From: Vreelandella sulfidaeris
GTDB taxonomy: Bacteria; Pseudomonadota; Gammaproteobacteria; Pseudomonadales; Halomonadaceae
Assembly: GCA_007182875.1 (NCBI GenBank)
Contig: AP019514.1
Location: 3,348,001-3,412,000, forward strand
DNA length: 64,000 nucleotides
Direction: 5' to 3'
Both the position numbers and the translations under genes were made by a program. Under the pieces are notes generated by a model that worked only from the letters and a program-made list of their open reading frames with translations, had not been told where the DNA came from and made no database searches. Numbering within the stretch: the stretch's first letter is position 1; each line of letters begins with the position of its first letter. Of the stretch, positions 45,981 to 58,604 are shown one piece after another.

Positions 45981-46012
45981 TCTTTGCGAAGCTGTTTCTT
46001 TGCGAAGCTGTT
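45981..46012. repeat. Perfect 16-bp tandem duplication
   Basis: TCTTTGCGAAGCTGTT occurs twice in direct succession between the His-rich protein gene and the AEC transporter gene, ending at the transporter's stop codon (46011-46013). It may be a recent slippage duplication. Confidence 0.9.
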
Positions 46013-46929
46013 AAAGCGGCGCAAGTACCCAGGTAAATGCCGCGGCTAAGGTTAGCGGCATGACAATCAAACTCCCCTAAGTTACCAATCAGTACCAGCG
46101 AGGCCACTTTTTGCGGCGCTAGCTGGTACTGCTCTGCCACCAAGTAATTCAATACCGCAGGTGGTAGCGCTGCAAAAACCAATAGCACTGCCGCCTGTAG
46201 TGCATTGAGTGGCAAAAGCCACATCAACGGTAACGCAATCACTAACCCAGAAATCGGGCAAAGCACTGCTCCCAGCATGCCCGTGCGCCAATCGCTAAAG
46301 TCGATTTCCAGCAAGCGTACCCCTAACGCGAACAGCATAAGTGGAATACATACTCCGCCCAGCATATGCGTGGCTTCCAACAGCCAGCTCGGCAGCGGTA
46401 GCCCACTAATATTCGCTGTTAAGCCTGCCAGACTCGCCAGCACAATTGGCATGCGTAGCATTCGCCATAGCGACGTGCGCGGATTCAGCATGTAAAGCCC
46501 TACCGAGAAGTGCAGCAGCATTTCGACGATAAACACCACTACCGCAGCGGGAAGAGCATCGGGGCCGAATGCCAATACCAGTAAAGGCACACCCATATTG
46601 CCGGCATTGTTAAACATCATCGGGGGAAGAAAGGTTTTAATATCCAGCTTTAGCCACTTAGCCAGCGGCCACACCACAAGCCCCGACCCCAGCACCACAG
46701 CAACCGCAGCCGTAGCAAGCCATACGTATTCGGCTAATGGCGCTTGGCGGTCGGCCAGCACAGCAAATACCAATAGAGGAACGAACAGTTCCATATTGAG
46801 CGTGTTGAGACTACGGATATCCGGCGTGCGATAACGCCCATAGGCAGCACCACAGCCGGCAATTAGAAACACCGGCAACAGGGTGGCCAGAATATGTCCA
46901 ATCATGCGGGCCACCCAGCCCTGCTCCAT
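46011..46929 (-). CDS. AEC family transporter (auxin efflux carrier type)
   Basis: Ten-helix carrier of the AEC family. Seen are LNMELFVPLLVFAVL, MMFNNAGNMGVPLLVLAFG (the Asn-rich crossover region) and a C-terminal LPPAVLNYLVAEQY. After correction of an indel near 46078 the last helix reads SLIVMPLTLAAAFTW and stops at 46011, for about 306 aa. Start may be ATG 46929 or, if the first eight residues are not made, ATG 46905. It follows glnE on the same strand by 31 bp. Substrate unknown. Confidence 0.87.
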
Positions 46930-46960
46930 GGGATCATTAGTTGTTCCTGATGACTATTTA

Positions 46961-49926
46961 TTAGTTATCATTAGATGCTGATGGCTCAAGAAAGCGCTGC
47001 CAGAGCGCGGTGACTATATCGCGATGATCACGATACGCCTCACCATCACTGAGTGCTTTTTTCTCCGGTGAGCGCCGCCCGGTGGGTAGCGCTACGGTAG
47101 GCCAGATAGGCTTCACGAAGGCGCTCGGCTTCTTCGGCAGGTAAGTGCCCACTCTCCGTCAAACTCTCTAAAATCCGGATGTTATCGCTGTAAGTAAGTA
47201 GCGACGGCGTTTGGTTAGCAAGCGCTAACACCGCGTATTGGCAAAGAAACTCAATATCGACCATACCGCCCGCATCGTGCTTGATATTGAACGCATCGGC
47301 GGTGGGTTTGCTGCCGAGATGAACGCGCATCTTCTGACGCATCTTGACCACTTCCTCTCGGAGCACGGATTTATCACGCGCTGTGGACAAGATATCGCCC
47401 CGCAATTGGTTGAATTTCTCGGCCAACGTATGGCTGCCCGCCACGACACGGGCACGCACCAGCGCTTGATGCTCCCATGTCCAGGCATTTTGGCGCTGAT
47501 ACTCGGCAAAGGCTTTCAAGGAGGTCACCAATAAACCTGAATTACCCGATGGCCGTAGGCGCATATCGACTTCATAGAGCGTGCCCGTTGGCGTTACTGC
47601 AGTGAGCAAATGAATAATACGCTGCCCCAGGCGGGTAAAAAAATACCGGCGTATCGATAGGCCGTGGGCCGTTGGTGGAGCCTTTAGCATCGCTATCGTG
47701 TAAGAACACTAAGTCCAGGTCTGAGCTATAGCCCAGCTCAATGCCCCCAGCTTGCCGTAACCGATAATTAGAAACGCCGCCTCGCGGTCGTTCAGTCCCT
47801 CCGGTACGCCGTGCTTGCGGGTAATATGCTTCCATGCCATTGCCAGCACAGCATCAAGAATTACCTCGGCAATAAACGTTAAGTAATCACTTACTTTCAT
47901 CAGGTGCCGAGTACCCGCGATATCCGACGCCGCTACATGGAGCGTCTGAGCATGCTTAAAGACACGCAGCGCCTCAAGCTGAGCCTCTTCATCATCTTCT
48001 GGCAAACGGTTCAATGTTTGACGCAGCTCATCTGCCAAACGCGCTTTATCGGCGGGGGTATACAGCGTTTCTGGCGTCAGCAGCTCGTCAAGCAAGATGG
48101 GATAGCGCGACAGCTGTTCAGCTATCCATGGGCTGGAAGCACACAGCCGCATCAGGTGTTCAAGCGTCTGTGGATTTTCACGCAACAGCGCAAGATAAGC
48201 TGTCCGCCGAAGTACAGCTTCGATTAACGGCTGCACCCTTACAAGTGCAGTATCCGGGGCATCGTTCTCTGCCACGGCATCCAGTAACAGAGGCATCAAT
48301 GCGTCCAAACGCTCAAAACCAATTCGCTGCATACTTTGCACTTGGCGCGAATGATAAAGACTCTGCAGCCTCTTTAAGGCTTTGTCAGGCGCGTTAAAAC
48401 CCGCCTCGGCAAGGTGTTTGATGGCCTCTTCCGACTCTAGCTCGCCGCGCCATAGTTGCCGCCACTGGGCCAAGCCAAGTTGGTTATCATCGTTCGCTTC
48501 TTCAACATCCTCTTCGGGATCCGCGATCACCGCATCAAAATGCTGGCGCACCCGCTCGCGCACTTCGTCAAGCTGAGCGACCAGCCCTGGCCAATCTTCA
48601 TGCCCCATGGCGAAGGCCACCCGTTCACGATCCCTATCATCGCTGGGCAGGGTTTGTGTCTGCCGGTCTTCAAGCGCTTGAAGGGCGTGCTCGACATCTC
48701 GTAAAAAAAGCGTAGTCGGGTAACAGTTCATCAACCACAGCTTGCGGCAATAAGCCCAGCGCAGGTAAGCGATTGAGCGCGGTTTTCAACGACGTCACTT
48801 GCAGCTCCGTATCGCGACCGCCGCGGATCAGTTGGAATGCCTGCACGACGAACTCAACCTCACGAATGCCACCGGGGCCGAGCTTGATGTTGCTCTGCAT
48901 GCCTTTGCGTTTTACTTCGCGATTGATCATCGCTTTCAGCTCGCGCAACGACTCAATCGCACCGAAATCGAGATAGCGGCGATAGACAAAGGGGCGCAAA
49001 CCGGCCAGTAGCTCGCTGCCAGCGTCCAGATCCCCCGCCACCGGGCGGGCTTTCAGCATTGCGTAGCGCTCCCACTCGCGGCCTTGATCCTGGTAGTAGC
49101 TTGAGAGCATGGCGAAACTGCCCACCAGTGGACCACCATCGCCTAGCGGGCGCAGACGCATATCGACGCGAAAGGCGAAGCCGTCGGCCGTCATTGCATC
49201 CAGTGCTGCGATCAGTTTTTGACCCAGCTTGGTAAAGTACTCCTAAGGGCTTGCGCCCGCCCTGGGTTTCACCTTTTCGGGGAACGCAAAAATCAGATCA
49301 ATATCAGAGGAGAGATTCAGCTCACCCGCGCCCAGCTTGCCCATTCCGAGCACGACCAGTCGCTGGGGCGTGCCATCTTTTCGAGTCGCTGGCTCTCCCC
49401 AGCGCGGCGCATAAAACTGTTCCAGCCAGCTCAACGCCGCTTCTAAGCATAATTCGGCAAGCTCAGACACCGCCGTCGCGGTATCCCACATGGCATAGCC
49501 GGGACTTCGATTAAGATCACGCCAAATAATGCCCAGCATCCGCTGACGGCGAAAACGCCGTATTGCCCTATGCATGGCCTCTTCATCATCGGCGTGCTCT
49601 AGCGATTCTTTAAGCCAGCTGGCCAACACATCGCGCCCTGGCTTCGTGTCCAGTTCACCGGCAATATCCAGCTCAGCCAACCACTGGGGATAGCGCGCCA
49701 GGGTATCCAGCGCAAAGGTGGAAATGGAGATCACTCTGGCAAGCGCCTCGCGGCGCTGCTCAGAAAGTCCCTGCCAGTTACTTGAAGGCAGCTCCTGTTT
49801 GGTCATCTCAGCAATATTGTCGGCTTGCGTTAGCGCTTCGCTCAACCGCTGCCAAGCGGATTGGGTGGCTTTTTGTAACGACGCTGGCAGCGTCGACAAC
49901 GGTAAAAAATCGTCGTTCACTTGCAT
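46961..49926 (-). CDS. glnE: Glutamine synthetase adenylyltransferase/adenylyl-removing enzyme
   Basis: Bifunctional regulator of glutamine synthetase. Two nucleotidyltransferase domains are visible: the N-terminal adenylyl-removing one with [20 protein letters not shown] (near 49300) and the C-terminal adenylylating one with GYGKLGA and [15 protein letters not shown] (near 47730). Between them are [16 protein letters not shown] and [13 protein letters not shown]. About 988 codons (E. coli 946). Roughly five indels (near 49245, 49195, 48710, 47740, 47690, 47070). Each domain keeps its metal-binding D-x-D. Confidence 0.94.
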
Positions 49927-49975
49927 AACTACCTCGCTGACAGCGTGTTAATAATTAACCAGCTCTTAAACCAGC

Positions 49976-50345
49976 TTAGCCAAAGAACTTTTCCCAGCCC
50001 AATAGCCCCCACGTAAGGCCAGCCATGATGAGCGACAGCATCACGGCGGCTGAGCCGATATCCTTAGCCCGGCCGGACAACTCATGATGTTCGGTACCAA
50101 TGCGATCCACCACGTTTTCAATTGCACTGTTTAAGAGCTCGACGATCAGTACAAAAACAGGCTACTCACCAGCAGTAGCCAACTGATGATGCTGTCGCCT
50201 ATCCACCAGGCAAAGGCAGCAACAACGCCGTGATCACCACTTCTTGACGGAAGGCCGCCTCATTTCTAAATGCTGCCTTGAGCCCCTTCCATGAATAGCG
50301 CGTGGAGTGAACCAAATGGGTTAAACCGGTATGCCCAGGTTTCAT
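49976..50345 (-). CDS. dgkA: Diacylglycerol kinase (prokaryotic, DgkA)
   Basis: Small three-helix membrane kinase that recycles diacylglycerol to phosphatidic acid. From ATG 50345 (MKPGHTGLTHLVHST) the first half contains SWKGLKAAFRNEAAFRQE; after two indels (near 50215 and 50160) the second half has IVELLNSAIENVVDRIG, then EHHELSGRAKDIGSAAV, which are the catalytic and ATP-binding residues of the family. About 122 aa (E. coli 122). It is between glnE and dacB on the same strand. Confidence 0.93.
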
Positions 50346-50379
50346 GCAGATCGCCTCACCTTGTGAGCGTAAAGGGGAA

Positions 50380-51854
50380 TCAGTTCGCTAAAATCATTGC
50401 ATCCAAATCCAGTGATAATGGATCCAGCACCTCGGACCAGCTTAAGTATGGCGTACTACCGTTACCATTAACCATGACACTAAACACGCCCCAACGCCCC
50501 CTGCGCCGTACGGAAATAACCCGCCGCCGCGCACGGCAAAGGGTTGGTTAAGCGTACCGGTTTTTAGCATGACATTGTTCTGAAACGTGGCTGAACCACG
50601 CCGAATAAAGCGCATGACGCCGTTAGCTGGCGACTGAAAAGCGGCCACGAAACTTGGAAACAAAGCACCTTGACGAAACATATCCTCCAGCATCACGTTC
50701 ACGCCCTGAGCCGATGTACGGTTCTCAGTGGTCAATCCACTGCCACTGTACAGCGTTAATGGGCCGTGGCTGGGTAAGCTCTGAACGTAAGACTCAATGG
50801 CTTGGCCAGCTTGTCGCAACTGCGCCTGGGGCGTTTCGACCAAGTCGAGCGCCAGCACATCGGCCATATAGTTATTGGAGTAGTTCATGATCCGCAGCAC
50901 TATTTCTTGCAGTGGCTGGCTGTCGACGGCGGCCAAGCGCTGCGCCGTGCTGGGCGGCTGTGTCGAACTCACGCGCCACGGCTCGCGCACCTGAATTCCC
51001 GCCTGGTTCAACATGCCCATCAGCACTTGTGCGGTTTCATCAGCCGCATCGCCCGCGCCACGATAGACGTCACGGGCGGTCGCGTTGGTGGAGATTTGCC
51101 CTGTTAGGCGCATGACGTCACCGCGCTCGTCGGTAATCCGCTCAGCGCTAATCTCGGTGCCGCTATTGGCGGGACGGGTGACTACTTGGTTATCAATGGT
51201 GATCAGTGTCGTCTGGCTATCGCACATTCCTACACGGGCAGGTTCACCGGCAGTCGCGGCGGGAGCAACGTTAACGCACCAACTGCCAAAATTAACGCCA
51301 GCCGAGGAAAGCGGCGCGCTATAGGCATTGGCGACCCGGGTGAGGGCTTCGCAGCGATCCGTGGTAATGCAGTCCACCGGCCCAAAACGCCATTGGCTGA
51401 CCACTAAAGCGCCATCCACCTCACGCACTCCGGCTAAGTGCAAACGCTGCACCAAGCGCCACAGATTTTCAGTGGTTAGTCCCGGGTCCCCACCGCCTTC
51501 AAACACCAAATCACCGCGCAGCACCCCATTTTCGATACTACCTGAGCTGACCAACTGGCTGGTAAAGCGGTGCTGGGGGCCAAAACGATTCAACGCCGCA
51601 GCCGCTAGATATGCCTTGGTCACAGAAGCAGGCGATAGCTGACGCTCGGGATTAAGGCTGCCTAACAGCGTGTTGGTGTCTGCGTCTGCATCCAGCAGGC
51701 GCGCTTCGGCGCTAATCGAAAAGCCTTTGCCCTGAAGTTGGCTCAGGCGGCTGAAATCAGCAAACAAACTGGTGCTGGCGCACAGTGCCAGCGTGGCAAC
51801 CACGGACACCCGTGACCAGCGCCGCAAACGCTTAGGCGCAAAAAAAGAACCCAT
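50380..51854 (-). CDS. dacB: D-alanyl-D-alanine carboxypeptidase/endopeptidase (PBP4 family)
   Basis: Periplasmic class C penicillin-binding protein that trims or cleaves peptidoglycan crosslinks. An N-terminal signal peptide (VVATLALCASTSLFA) is followed by the catalytic S-x-x-K in SPASVTKAYL, the second motif SNN in MNYSNNYMADVLA and KTG in VMLKTGTLNQPFA. Two indels near 50535 and 50495 affect only the C-terminal end, which when corrected reads GYFRTAQGA and ends at 50380. About 490 aa, as for DacB. Confidence 0.93.
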
Positions 51855-51863
51855 TAAAATACC

Positions 51864-52193
51864 TCAATGCACATTCATTTTAGAAAACACTTGCAGCATG
51901 ACAACGCCCGCGACTATTAAGCTAATTCCCAGCACCGCCGGTAAATCTGGCTTTTCACCGAAGACTACAATGCCAACTAAGGTGACCAGCACAATACCCA
52001 GGCCCGCCCAAATCGCATAGGCGACTCCCACTGGCAGCGTGCGCAGTACCAGGCTGAGTAGATAAAAGGCGAGCCCGTAGCCAACCACCACGATGATACT
52101 CGGCAGTGGTCGCGTAAAACCGATAGAGGCCTTTAAAGCACTGGTAGCAATGACTTCGGCCACAATCGCTAATACTAAATAGACAAATGTCAT
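51864..52193 (-). CDS. Small multidrug resistance (SMR) family transporter
   Basis: Four-helix drug/metabolite exporter of the EmrE/QacE type, 109 aa, intact. The conserved Glu in helix 1 is in VLAIVAEVIATSALKAS, helix 3 carries GVAYAIWAGLGIVLVT, and FGEKPDLPAVLGI precedes helix 4. Usual substrates are cationic biocides; related proteins export guanidinium. The start overlaps the trmB-like stop by 4 nt (ATGA), so the two are likely co-translated. Confidence 0.94.
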   Translation of the reverse strand: MTFVYLVLAIVAEVIATSALKASIGFTRPLPSIIVVVGYGLAFYLLSLVLRTLPVGVAYAIWAGLGIVLVTLVGIVVFGEKPDLPAVLGISLIVAGVVMLQVFSKMNVH

Positions 52194-52855
52194 GTTCGCT
52201 CCAAATCAACGCGTAAACGCCACAGCGCTTGGCCACTTTGAGCATACTTAGCCTCGAACGGGGTTAAATAACCACCGTCAGGCACCCACTCAGTCACCAT
52301 TGCCTGTTTGCCGGTTACTTGCGCCACCGCCAAGGCAAACTCTTCAACATAGAGAGACCAGTTAGAACGCAGCTCAAAGCGTCCGCCAAGCGCCAACAGT
52401 GTGGGTAGAACCGCATGGCCATGCCAGCGCATTTTTAGATGGCCTGCCTTGGGGTAAGGGTTTGGATAAAGTAAATAGTGATATTCTGGAGCCCAGCCGG
52501 CCTGATAGGCCAAGCGCCAGAAATCGACAAGATCAGCGCGTACCAGCATCGCATTTTCTGGTAGCGTGCCGTGGTTTCGCCCCAAACGGTCCTCGCTACG
52601 ATCGATGCCAATGACGGCATGCTTGGGGAACTGCGCGGCTAGTTGGCGTGTCGACACACCCACGCCACAGCCCGAATCCAGTATCAACGGTGCCTGGCGA
52701 TCTGCGAACCAGGCTGCCGCTTGCGCAAAGTTACGCTGTGTATGCTCGGCAATCGGTTTGCGTAGCGGATGCGTTAGCGCCCTGTGCACCCGGCGTGCCA
52801 AATCCTGATGCGGGCCTGGCTGATTAGACGTCACTGGTCGAGAATTATGCTGCAT
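52190..52855 (-). CDS. TrmB-like SAM-dependent methyltransferase
   Basis: A 221-aa intact methyltransferase resembling tRNA (guanine-N7-)-methyltransferase TrmB. Motif I is LDSGCGVGVSTRQLA; LLYPNPYPKAGHLKMRWHGH corresponds to the TrmB P-D-P-W-P-K region but with changes (PNPYPK instead of PDPWPK), so it is either a divergent TrmB or a paralogue with another RNA target. The C-terminal ends in VPDGGYLTPFEAKY, again TrmB-like. It is coupled to an SMR gene and divergent from fabY. Confidence 0.8.
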   Translation of the reverse strand: MQHNSRPVTSNQPGPHQDLARRVHRALTHPLRKPIAEHTQRNFAQAAAWFADRQAPLILDSGCGVGVSTRQLAAQFPKHAVIGIDRSEDRLGRNHGTLPENAMLVRADLVDFWRLAYQAGWAPEYHYLLYPNPYPKAGHLKMRWHGHAVLPTLLALGGRFELRSNWSLYVEEFALAVAQVTGKQAMVTEWVPDGGYLTPFEAKYAQSGQALWRLRVDLERT

Positions 52856-53036
52856 GCCACATCTCGGTTGAAAAGCGTGATTCTATCAGTCTTGTAAGCT
52901 TGCGGCATGACGCCGTTGCATGGCCGGTGCTATGATCATGCCTTAGATACTTATTAAGCACATCGCTTTGGCCATAGTAGGTTTAGAGCGTTGTCAATAA
53001 TTGTTATTACCACCACCGCATCACGAGGAACCCGGC

Positions 53037-54942
53037 TTGTCACACTTACCGGTGATTGTCGGCATGGGCGGCATCAATCCCGCTGGCAGAACCTCTGGCC
53101 ATCAGGCCTTTCGCCGCACGGTACTTGATGCCCTCCCTGCTGACCAGCAACGCCAGACACTGGAAGGCTTGGCGGCGCTTATGCGCTTAGTAAAGCACTC
53201 CGAAAATGGGTGGCACGACAGTACTGGCCAGTCCGTAGACGCCCCGGCACAGTCGCTGCGTGATCAGGTACTTAACCATACCCTGATCCGACGCAATGAA
53301 GATCCGCGTTTTTCTCGCCCCCGGCCTGCCCGCTAACCGCCAGACCAGCATGCAGTTTGCTGAACCGATGCGCTTTACCCTGCGCCGTCGCCAGTTGCCC
53401 GACAACCTGCCGGTCGATTGGCAGGTGCGCGATATTGATGCCCGCGAGGTAGAAGTGATCGTGCCCGCAGGCGTACTGGAGGTATTACTGCCCGATGCGC
53501 AGGTACCTAAAGTACGCGCGGCGGCCCAGTTACCTAGCGGCTTTGACCCCGCAAGCCTTTATCGCAGCGTGCACCATCCACGCGGTCTATCGTTGGCGGT
53601 ATTTGGCGCAAGCGACTGCTTGGGCGCCAGCGGTTTCGCCTGGGAGAAACTTCGTCAACAAGTGAACCCGGATCATATTGCTGTGTATGCGGGTAACTCC
53701 ATCGGCCAGTTAGACGACCAGGGCTGGGGCGGCTTGCTGAAAAGCCTGGTGACGGGTCAGCGCGCGACATCCAAGCAGATGCCATTGGGTTACGGCCAGA
53801 TGCCTGCCGACTTTTTGAATGCCTATGTACTCGGTAGTGTCGGTGGCACCGGCGCAGCCTTGGGTGCGTGTGCCAGCTTTCTCTATAACCTGCGCCTGGG
53901 CATTGATGACATTCGTGCCGGACGCCGCCGTGTGGTGATGGTAGGTACTGCGGATGCGCCGATTACGCCAGAAATTATTGAGGGCTTCCGGGCGATGGGC
54001 GCGCTGGCTGACGATGCTGGCTTGAAAGCGCTGGATGCGCTTGAATTGCTCACCGACAGCGACTATCAGCGCGCCTGCCGTCCATTTGCGCGCAACTGTG
54101 GCTTTACCATGGCGGAAGCTAGCCAGTTTTTACTGCTGATGGACGATACCCTGGCGCTTGAGACCGGCGCGGACATTCTGGGCGCTGTACCGGACGTGTT
54201 CGTCAATGCCGACGGTTACAAACGCTCTATATCGGCGCCGGGCATCGGCAACTACATAACCCTCGGCAAAGCGGCCGCACTGGTACGCGATATGCTCGGC
54301 GAAAAAGCCCTTAAAGAGCGCAGTTTTTTGCACGCTCACGGCACCAGCACGCCGAAAAACCGCATTACCGAATCCCACGTATTCGATGAGATTGCCCGTG
54401 CTAACGGGATCAGCGACTGGCCGGTGGTGGCGATCAAAGCGTTTATCGGCCACTCGCAAGGCTCCGCGGCGGGTGATCAGTTGGCAAGTGCCCTAGGCAG
54501 CTTTGCTCACGATCTATTACCGGGCATCACAACCCTGGATGCGGTGGCTGACGATGTTTATGCCGACCGTTTGCGTCTTTCACAAACGGCGCAGGCACTC
54601 CATGCTGATGCCGCCTTTATTAACGCCAAAGGTTTCGGCGGCAACAATGCCACCGGTGTTGTGCTATCACCGGCTGTCACCGAGCGCCTGCTGACTCAAC
54701 GCCACGGTACAGCGGCGATAAATGCCTGGAAAGTGCGCCGCGAGGCAACCCGTGAAATGGCGGCAGCCTACCTCACCCAGGCGGATCGGGGCCACTACGC
54801 GCCACGCTATCAGTTTGGAGAAGCCGTACTGGAAGGCCCAGAACTGGATATTCATGCCGACCGGATTCACATTCCCGGTTACGATCATGCCGTCTCATTA
54901 ACCAGTGACAATCCGTTTGGCCGCCTGGATGAGGAGAGCTAA
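53037..54942 (+). CDS. fabY: Beta-ketoacyl-ACP synthase FabY
   Basis: Initiation-type ketoacyl synthase as described for Pseudomonas aeruginosa FabY, condensing acetyl-CoA with malonyl-ACP. The start TTG 53037 ([18 protein letters not shown]) has GAGGAA six bases upstream. The nucleophile Cys is in ALGACASF, and two His are in [11 protein letters not shown] and [13 protein letters not shown]. About 635 codons, the length of the Pseudomonas enzyme (634). One indel near 53315. It is followed directly by coaD. Confidence 0.93.
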
Positions 54943-54944
54943 GA

Positions 54945-55439
<495 letters not shown>

Positions 55440-55485
55440 CCAACGCCATTGTTGAGTAAAACACTTGGGTATTGCGTTACAATAG

Positions 55486-55768
<283 letters not shown>

Positions 55769-55776
55769 ACGCTTAC

Positions 55777-57079
55777 GTGCGCATCTGGGCCCTCGCCTGG
55801 CCAATTATTCTTTCCAATATCACTGTCCCGTTACTTGGGTTGGTCGATACTGCTGTGGTCGGCCATCTACCCGACTCCCGCTATCTAGCGGGGTTACCCT
55901 GGGGGCTACGCTGTTTAGCTTCCTCTATTGGGGGTTTGGCTTTTTTACGCATGGGGACTACCGGGCTGGTCGCACAAGCGATAGGACGCGAGAGCGACAG
56001 TGATGTACGTAACCTGCTGGGTCAATCACTGATCATGGCGCTGGTGATCGGCGCTCTGCTGATCGTGTTTGCCTCCCCGCTGGTCTCAGTGGGTCTATGG
56101 CTGTTAGATGGCAGCGACGTGGCCACCAATTAGCGCGTGAATATGCCCAAATCCGGCTCTGGTCGGCACCCGCCGTACTCGCCAACTACGCCATTTTAGG
56201 CTGGTTTTTAGGCCAACAGAATTCCCGCGTCACGCTAATGATTCTACTGCTAACCAACAGCGTTAATATCGTGTTGGATTTATGGTTTGTGGTGGGCCTG
56301 GATATGAACAGCAACGGCGTCGCCTGGGCCAGTGTGATCGCTGACTACACAGCGCTGGCGTTCGGCAGCTATTTAGTATTGCGCCAATTAGTCAGTTTAG
56401 AGGGTCAGTTTTTGCGCGAACGTCTGCTCGCACTGACAGCCTATACCGCACTGTTTAACGTCAATGCCAACCTGTTTGTGCGAACGCTCGGCCTCTTATT
56501 TGCCATGGCGTTCTTTACCGCCCAGGGCGCCCGCCAGGGGATACGGTATTAGCTGCCAACGCCGTACTGCTACAATTCATTATGCTCACCAGCTACGCGC
56601 TTGACGGTTTTGCTCACGCAGCAGAATCATTGATTGGGCGCGCTTATGGCCGCCAGGATTGGCGCGAATTTGCCGCGACGGTGCGTGGCGCCGCCCGCTT
56701 TTCATTCTGGACAGCTGCCGCTGCCGCCTTGCTGTTCGCGGTGGGAGGGAATGCGCTGATTGCGCTGCTCACCGGTCTTGAAGAAGTGCGCATGACCGCA
56801 GCACAGTATTTGCCATGGATGGTGGTCATGCCGTTAATTGCGGTATGGAGCTACTTGCTTGACGGCGTGTTTATCGGCACGACGGCAGTGCGTGAAATGC
56901 GTAACAGTATCTTTATCGGCTTGGCTGCCTATTTGCCCGCCTGGTGGTTAACCCAGGGGCTCGGCAACCATGGCCTATGGCTTGCGTTTATGCTGTTTAC
57001 GCTAGTTCGCTCAGCGGTACTGATTTACTACTATCGCCTTTACTACCATCGCGCTCACCGGCTACCTCACTGGCGCTAA
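55777..57079 (+). CDS. MATE family efflux protein, DinF-like
   Basis: Twelve-helix Na+- or H+-coupled exporter of the DinF branch. The start of the protein reads LAWPIILSNITVPLLGLVD and LRMGTTGLVAQAIG, both typical. About 434 aa. At 55890-55950 the frame drifts and returns: the intermediate sequence is unlike the family, while the shifted frame gives VTLGATLFSFLYWGFGF, so two offsetting indels are present. Further indels are near 56132 and 56545. The GTG 55777 has no good ribosome binding site; the true start may be masked by another indel. Substrate unknown. Confidence 0.87.
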
Positions 57080-57223
57080 AACAACACGTAGAGTAACAAC
57101 TGCGCTAAGGTGGGATTCAGCGGGCAGTTTCAACGTGAAAACAGCGCGCTCGCCCGTATATTAGCTATGCACTTTCTAGACACTGACCAGGCACTTTCTA
57201 ATAATGAATAAAGAGAGCATCCC

Positions 57224-58544
57224 ATGCTTAAAATGATCTCAAAACCAGCGGTAAAGCTGGTGGAGCGCTACCTACCCGACCCGTATATTTTCGTTCTACT
57301 GCTAACGTTAATTGCCTCGGTTGCCGCCATTGCCATTGAACGCCAAACACCATTAGCGGTGCTACGTTTCTGGGGCGATGGTTTCTGGGGTTTGCTTACC
57401 TTCTCTATGCAAATGCTGCTAGTGCTGGTCACTGGCTTTATGCTGGCTAGCTCTCCGCCGGTAAAACGCATTCTGCAAAAATCGCCGGCACCGCTAAAAC
57501 GCCGGGTGGCGCCATCATCCCTAGTCACGCTGGTTTCCTTGGCGGCCAGTTGGATTAACTGGGGTTTGGTCTCGTTGTCGGCGCGTTGTTTGCTAAAGAG
57601 TTGGCCCGGTTGATACGCGTTGACTATCGTCTACTCGTTGCCAGTGCCTACTCGGGCTTTGTCGTGTGGCACGGCGGCTTGGCAGGTTCGATACCGTTGA
57701 CCATCGCCACCGAAGGCCATTTCACCGCTGACCAGATTGGCGTCATTAGCACTGGTTCGACGATTTTCGCCTTCTTCAATCTCGCCATTGTGGTCTGCCT
57801 GTTTATCTCCATTCCGCTGGTCAACCGTATGATGCTGCCGGATGAAAAGATAGCGTCTACGTCGACCCCAGCCTGCTCAATGATGAGCCAGAGCCGGTTG
57901 GGCGCCTTACTCGGCCAGCAGAACGCCTTGAGAACAGCTTAACCCTCTCCCTGTTGGTAGGGGTGCCAGGATTGCTGTTCTTGCTGGATCACTTTTGCTA
58001 CGCGGCGGCGGTTTGAATCTTAACGTCGTCAACTTCCTATTTCTGTTCTTAGCCATTGTGCTGCATCGCACGCCACGCAATCTGCTCTATAGCTTGAACG
58101 AAGCGATTAAAGGCGGTGCTGGTATTGTTATTCAGTTCCCGTTCTACGCCGGCATCATGGCAATCATGGTCCAATCCGGGCTGGCAGAAAGTATGTCCGA
58201 GTGGCTGGTATCGTTTGCTACCGCCACGTCGCTGCCCCTTCTGGTCGTTTATCAGCGCAGGGATTGTGAATCTTTTCGTCCCTTCCGGCGGGGGCCAGTG
58301 GGCCGTTCAGGCGCCGGTAATGTTACCTGCCGCTCAGGCGCTAGGGGCTGACATTCCACGAGTGGCCATGGCGGTAGCCTGGGGCGACGCCTGGACCAAC
58401 CTGCTGCAACCCTTCTGGGCATTACCCGTGCTCGCGATTGCCGGGCTTAAGGCGAAAGATATTATGGGCTTCTGTCTCATACAGCTGTTTATTACCGGCA
58501 TTATCATTTCAGTCGGCCTAGTCTGGTTTTTAAAAAACACCTAA
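57224..58544 (+). CDS. atoE: Short-chain fatty acid transporter, AtoE-like
   Basis: Membrane carrier of the AtoE family (short-chain fatty acid uptake). It starts MLKMISKPAVKLVERYLPDP at ATG 57224 and contains FWGLLTFSMQMLLVLVTGF, SGFVVWHGGLAGSIPLT, PFYAGIMAIMVQSGLAE and VPSGGGQWAVQAPV. About 440 aa. Indels near 57485, 57525, 57570, 57855, 57985 and 58245; the first two compensate each other. No ato catabolic genes are nearby, so the substrate is only inferred from the family. Confidence 0.9.
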
Positions 58545-58547
58545 TCG

Positions 58548-58583
58548 CTGCCTGCCGGCTTCCCCCTGCCTGACGGCAGGCAG
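58548..58583 (+). terminator. Hairpin after the AtoE-like gene
   Basis: CTGCCTGCCG and CGGCAGGCAG form a perfect 10-bp stem with a 16-base loop, followed by TGTTAG. There is no T run, so this may be a processing or stability hairpin rather than a strong terminator. Confidence 0.4.
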
Positions 58584-58604
58584 TGTTAGTAGAGGAAAGA
58601 CCGC

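Noticed and set aside
47238..49011. Plus-strand frames opposite glnE
   Set aside because: They lie entirely inside glnE on the other strand and resemble no protein family.
53001..53036. Upstream ATG start for FabY
   Set aside because: The TTG at 53037 has a better ribosome binding site and gives the N-terminus of known FabY proteins.
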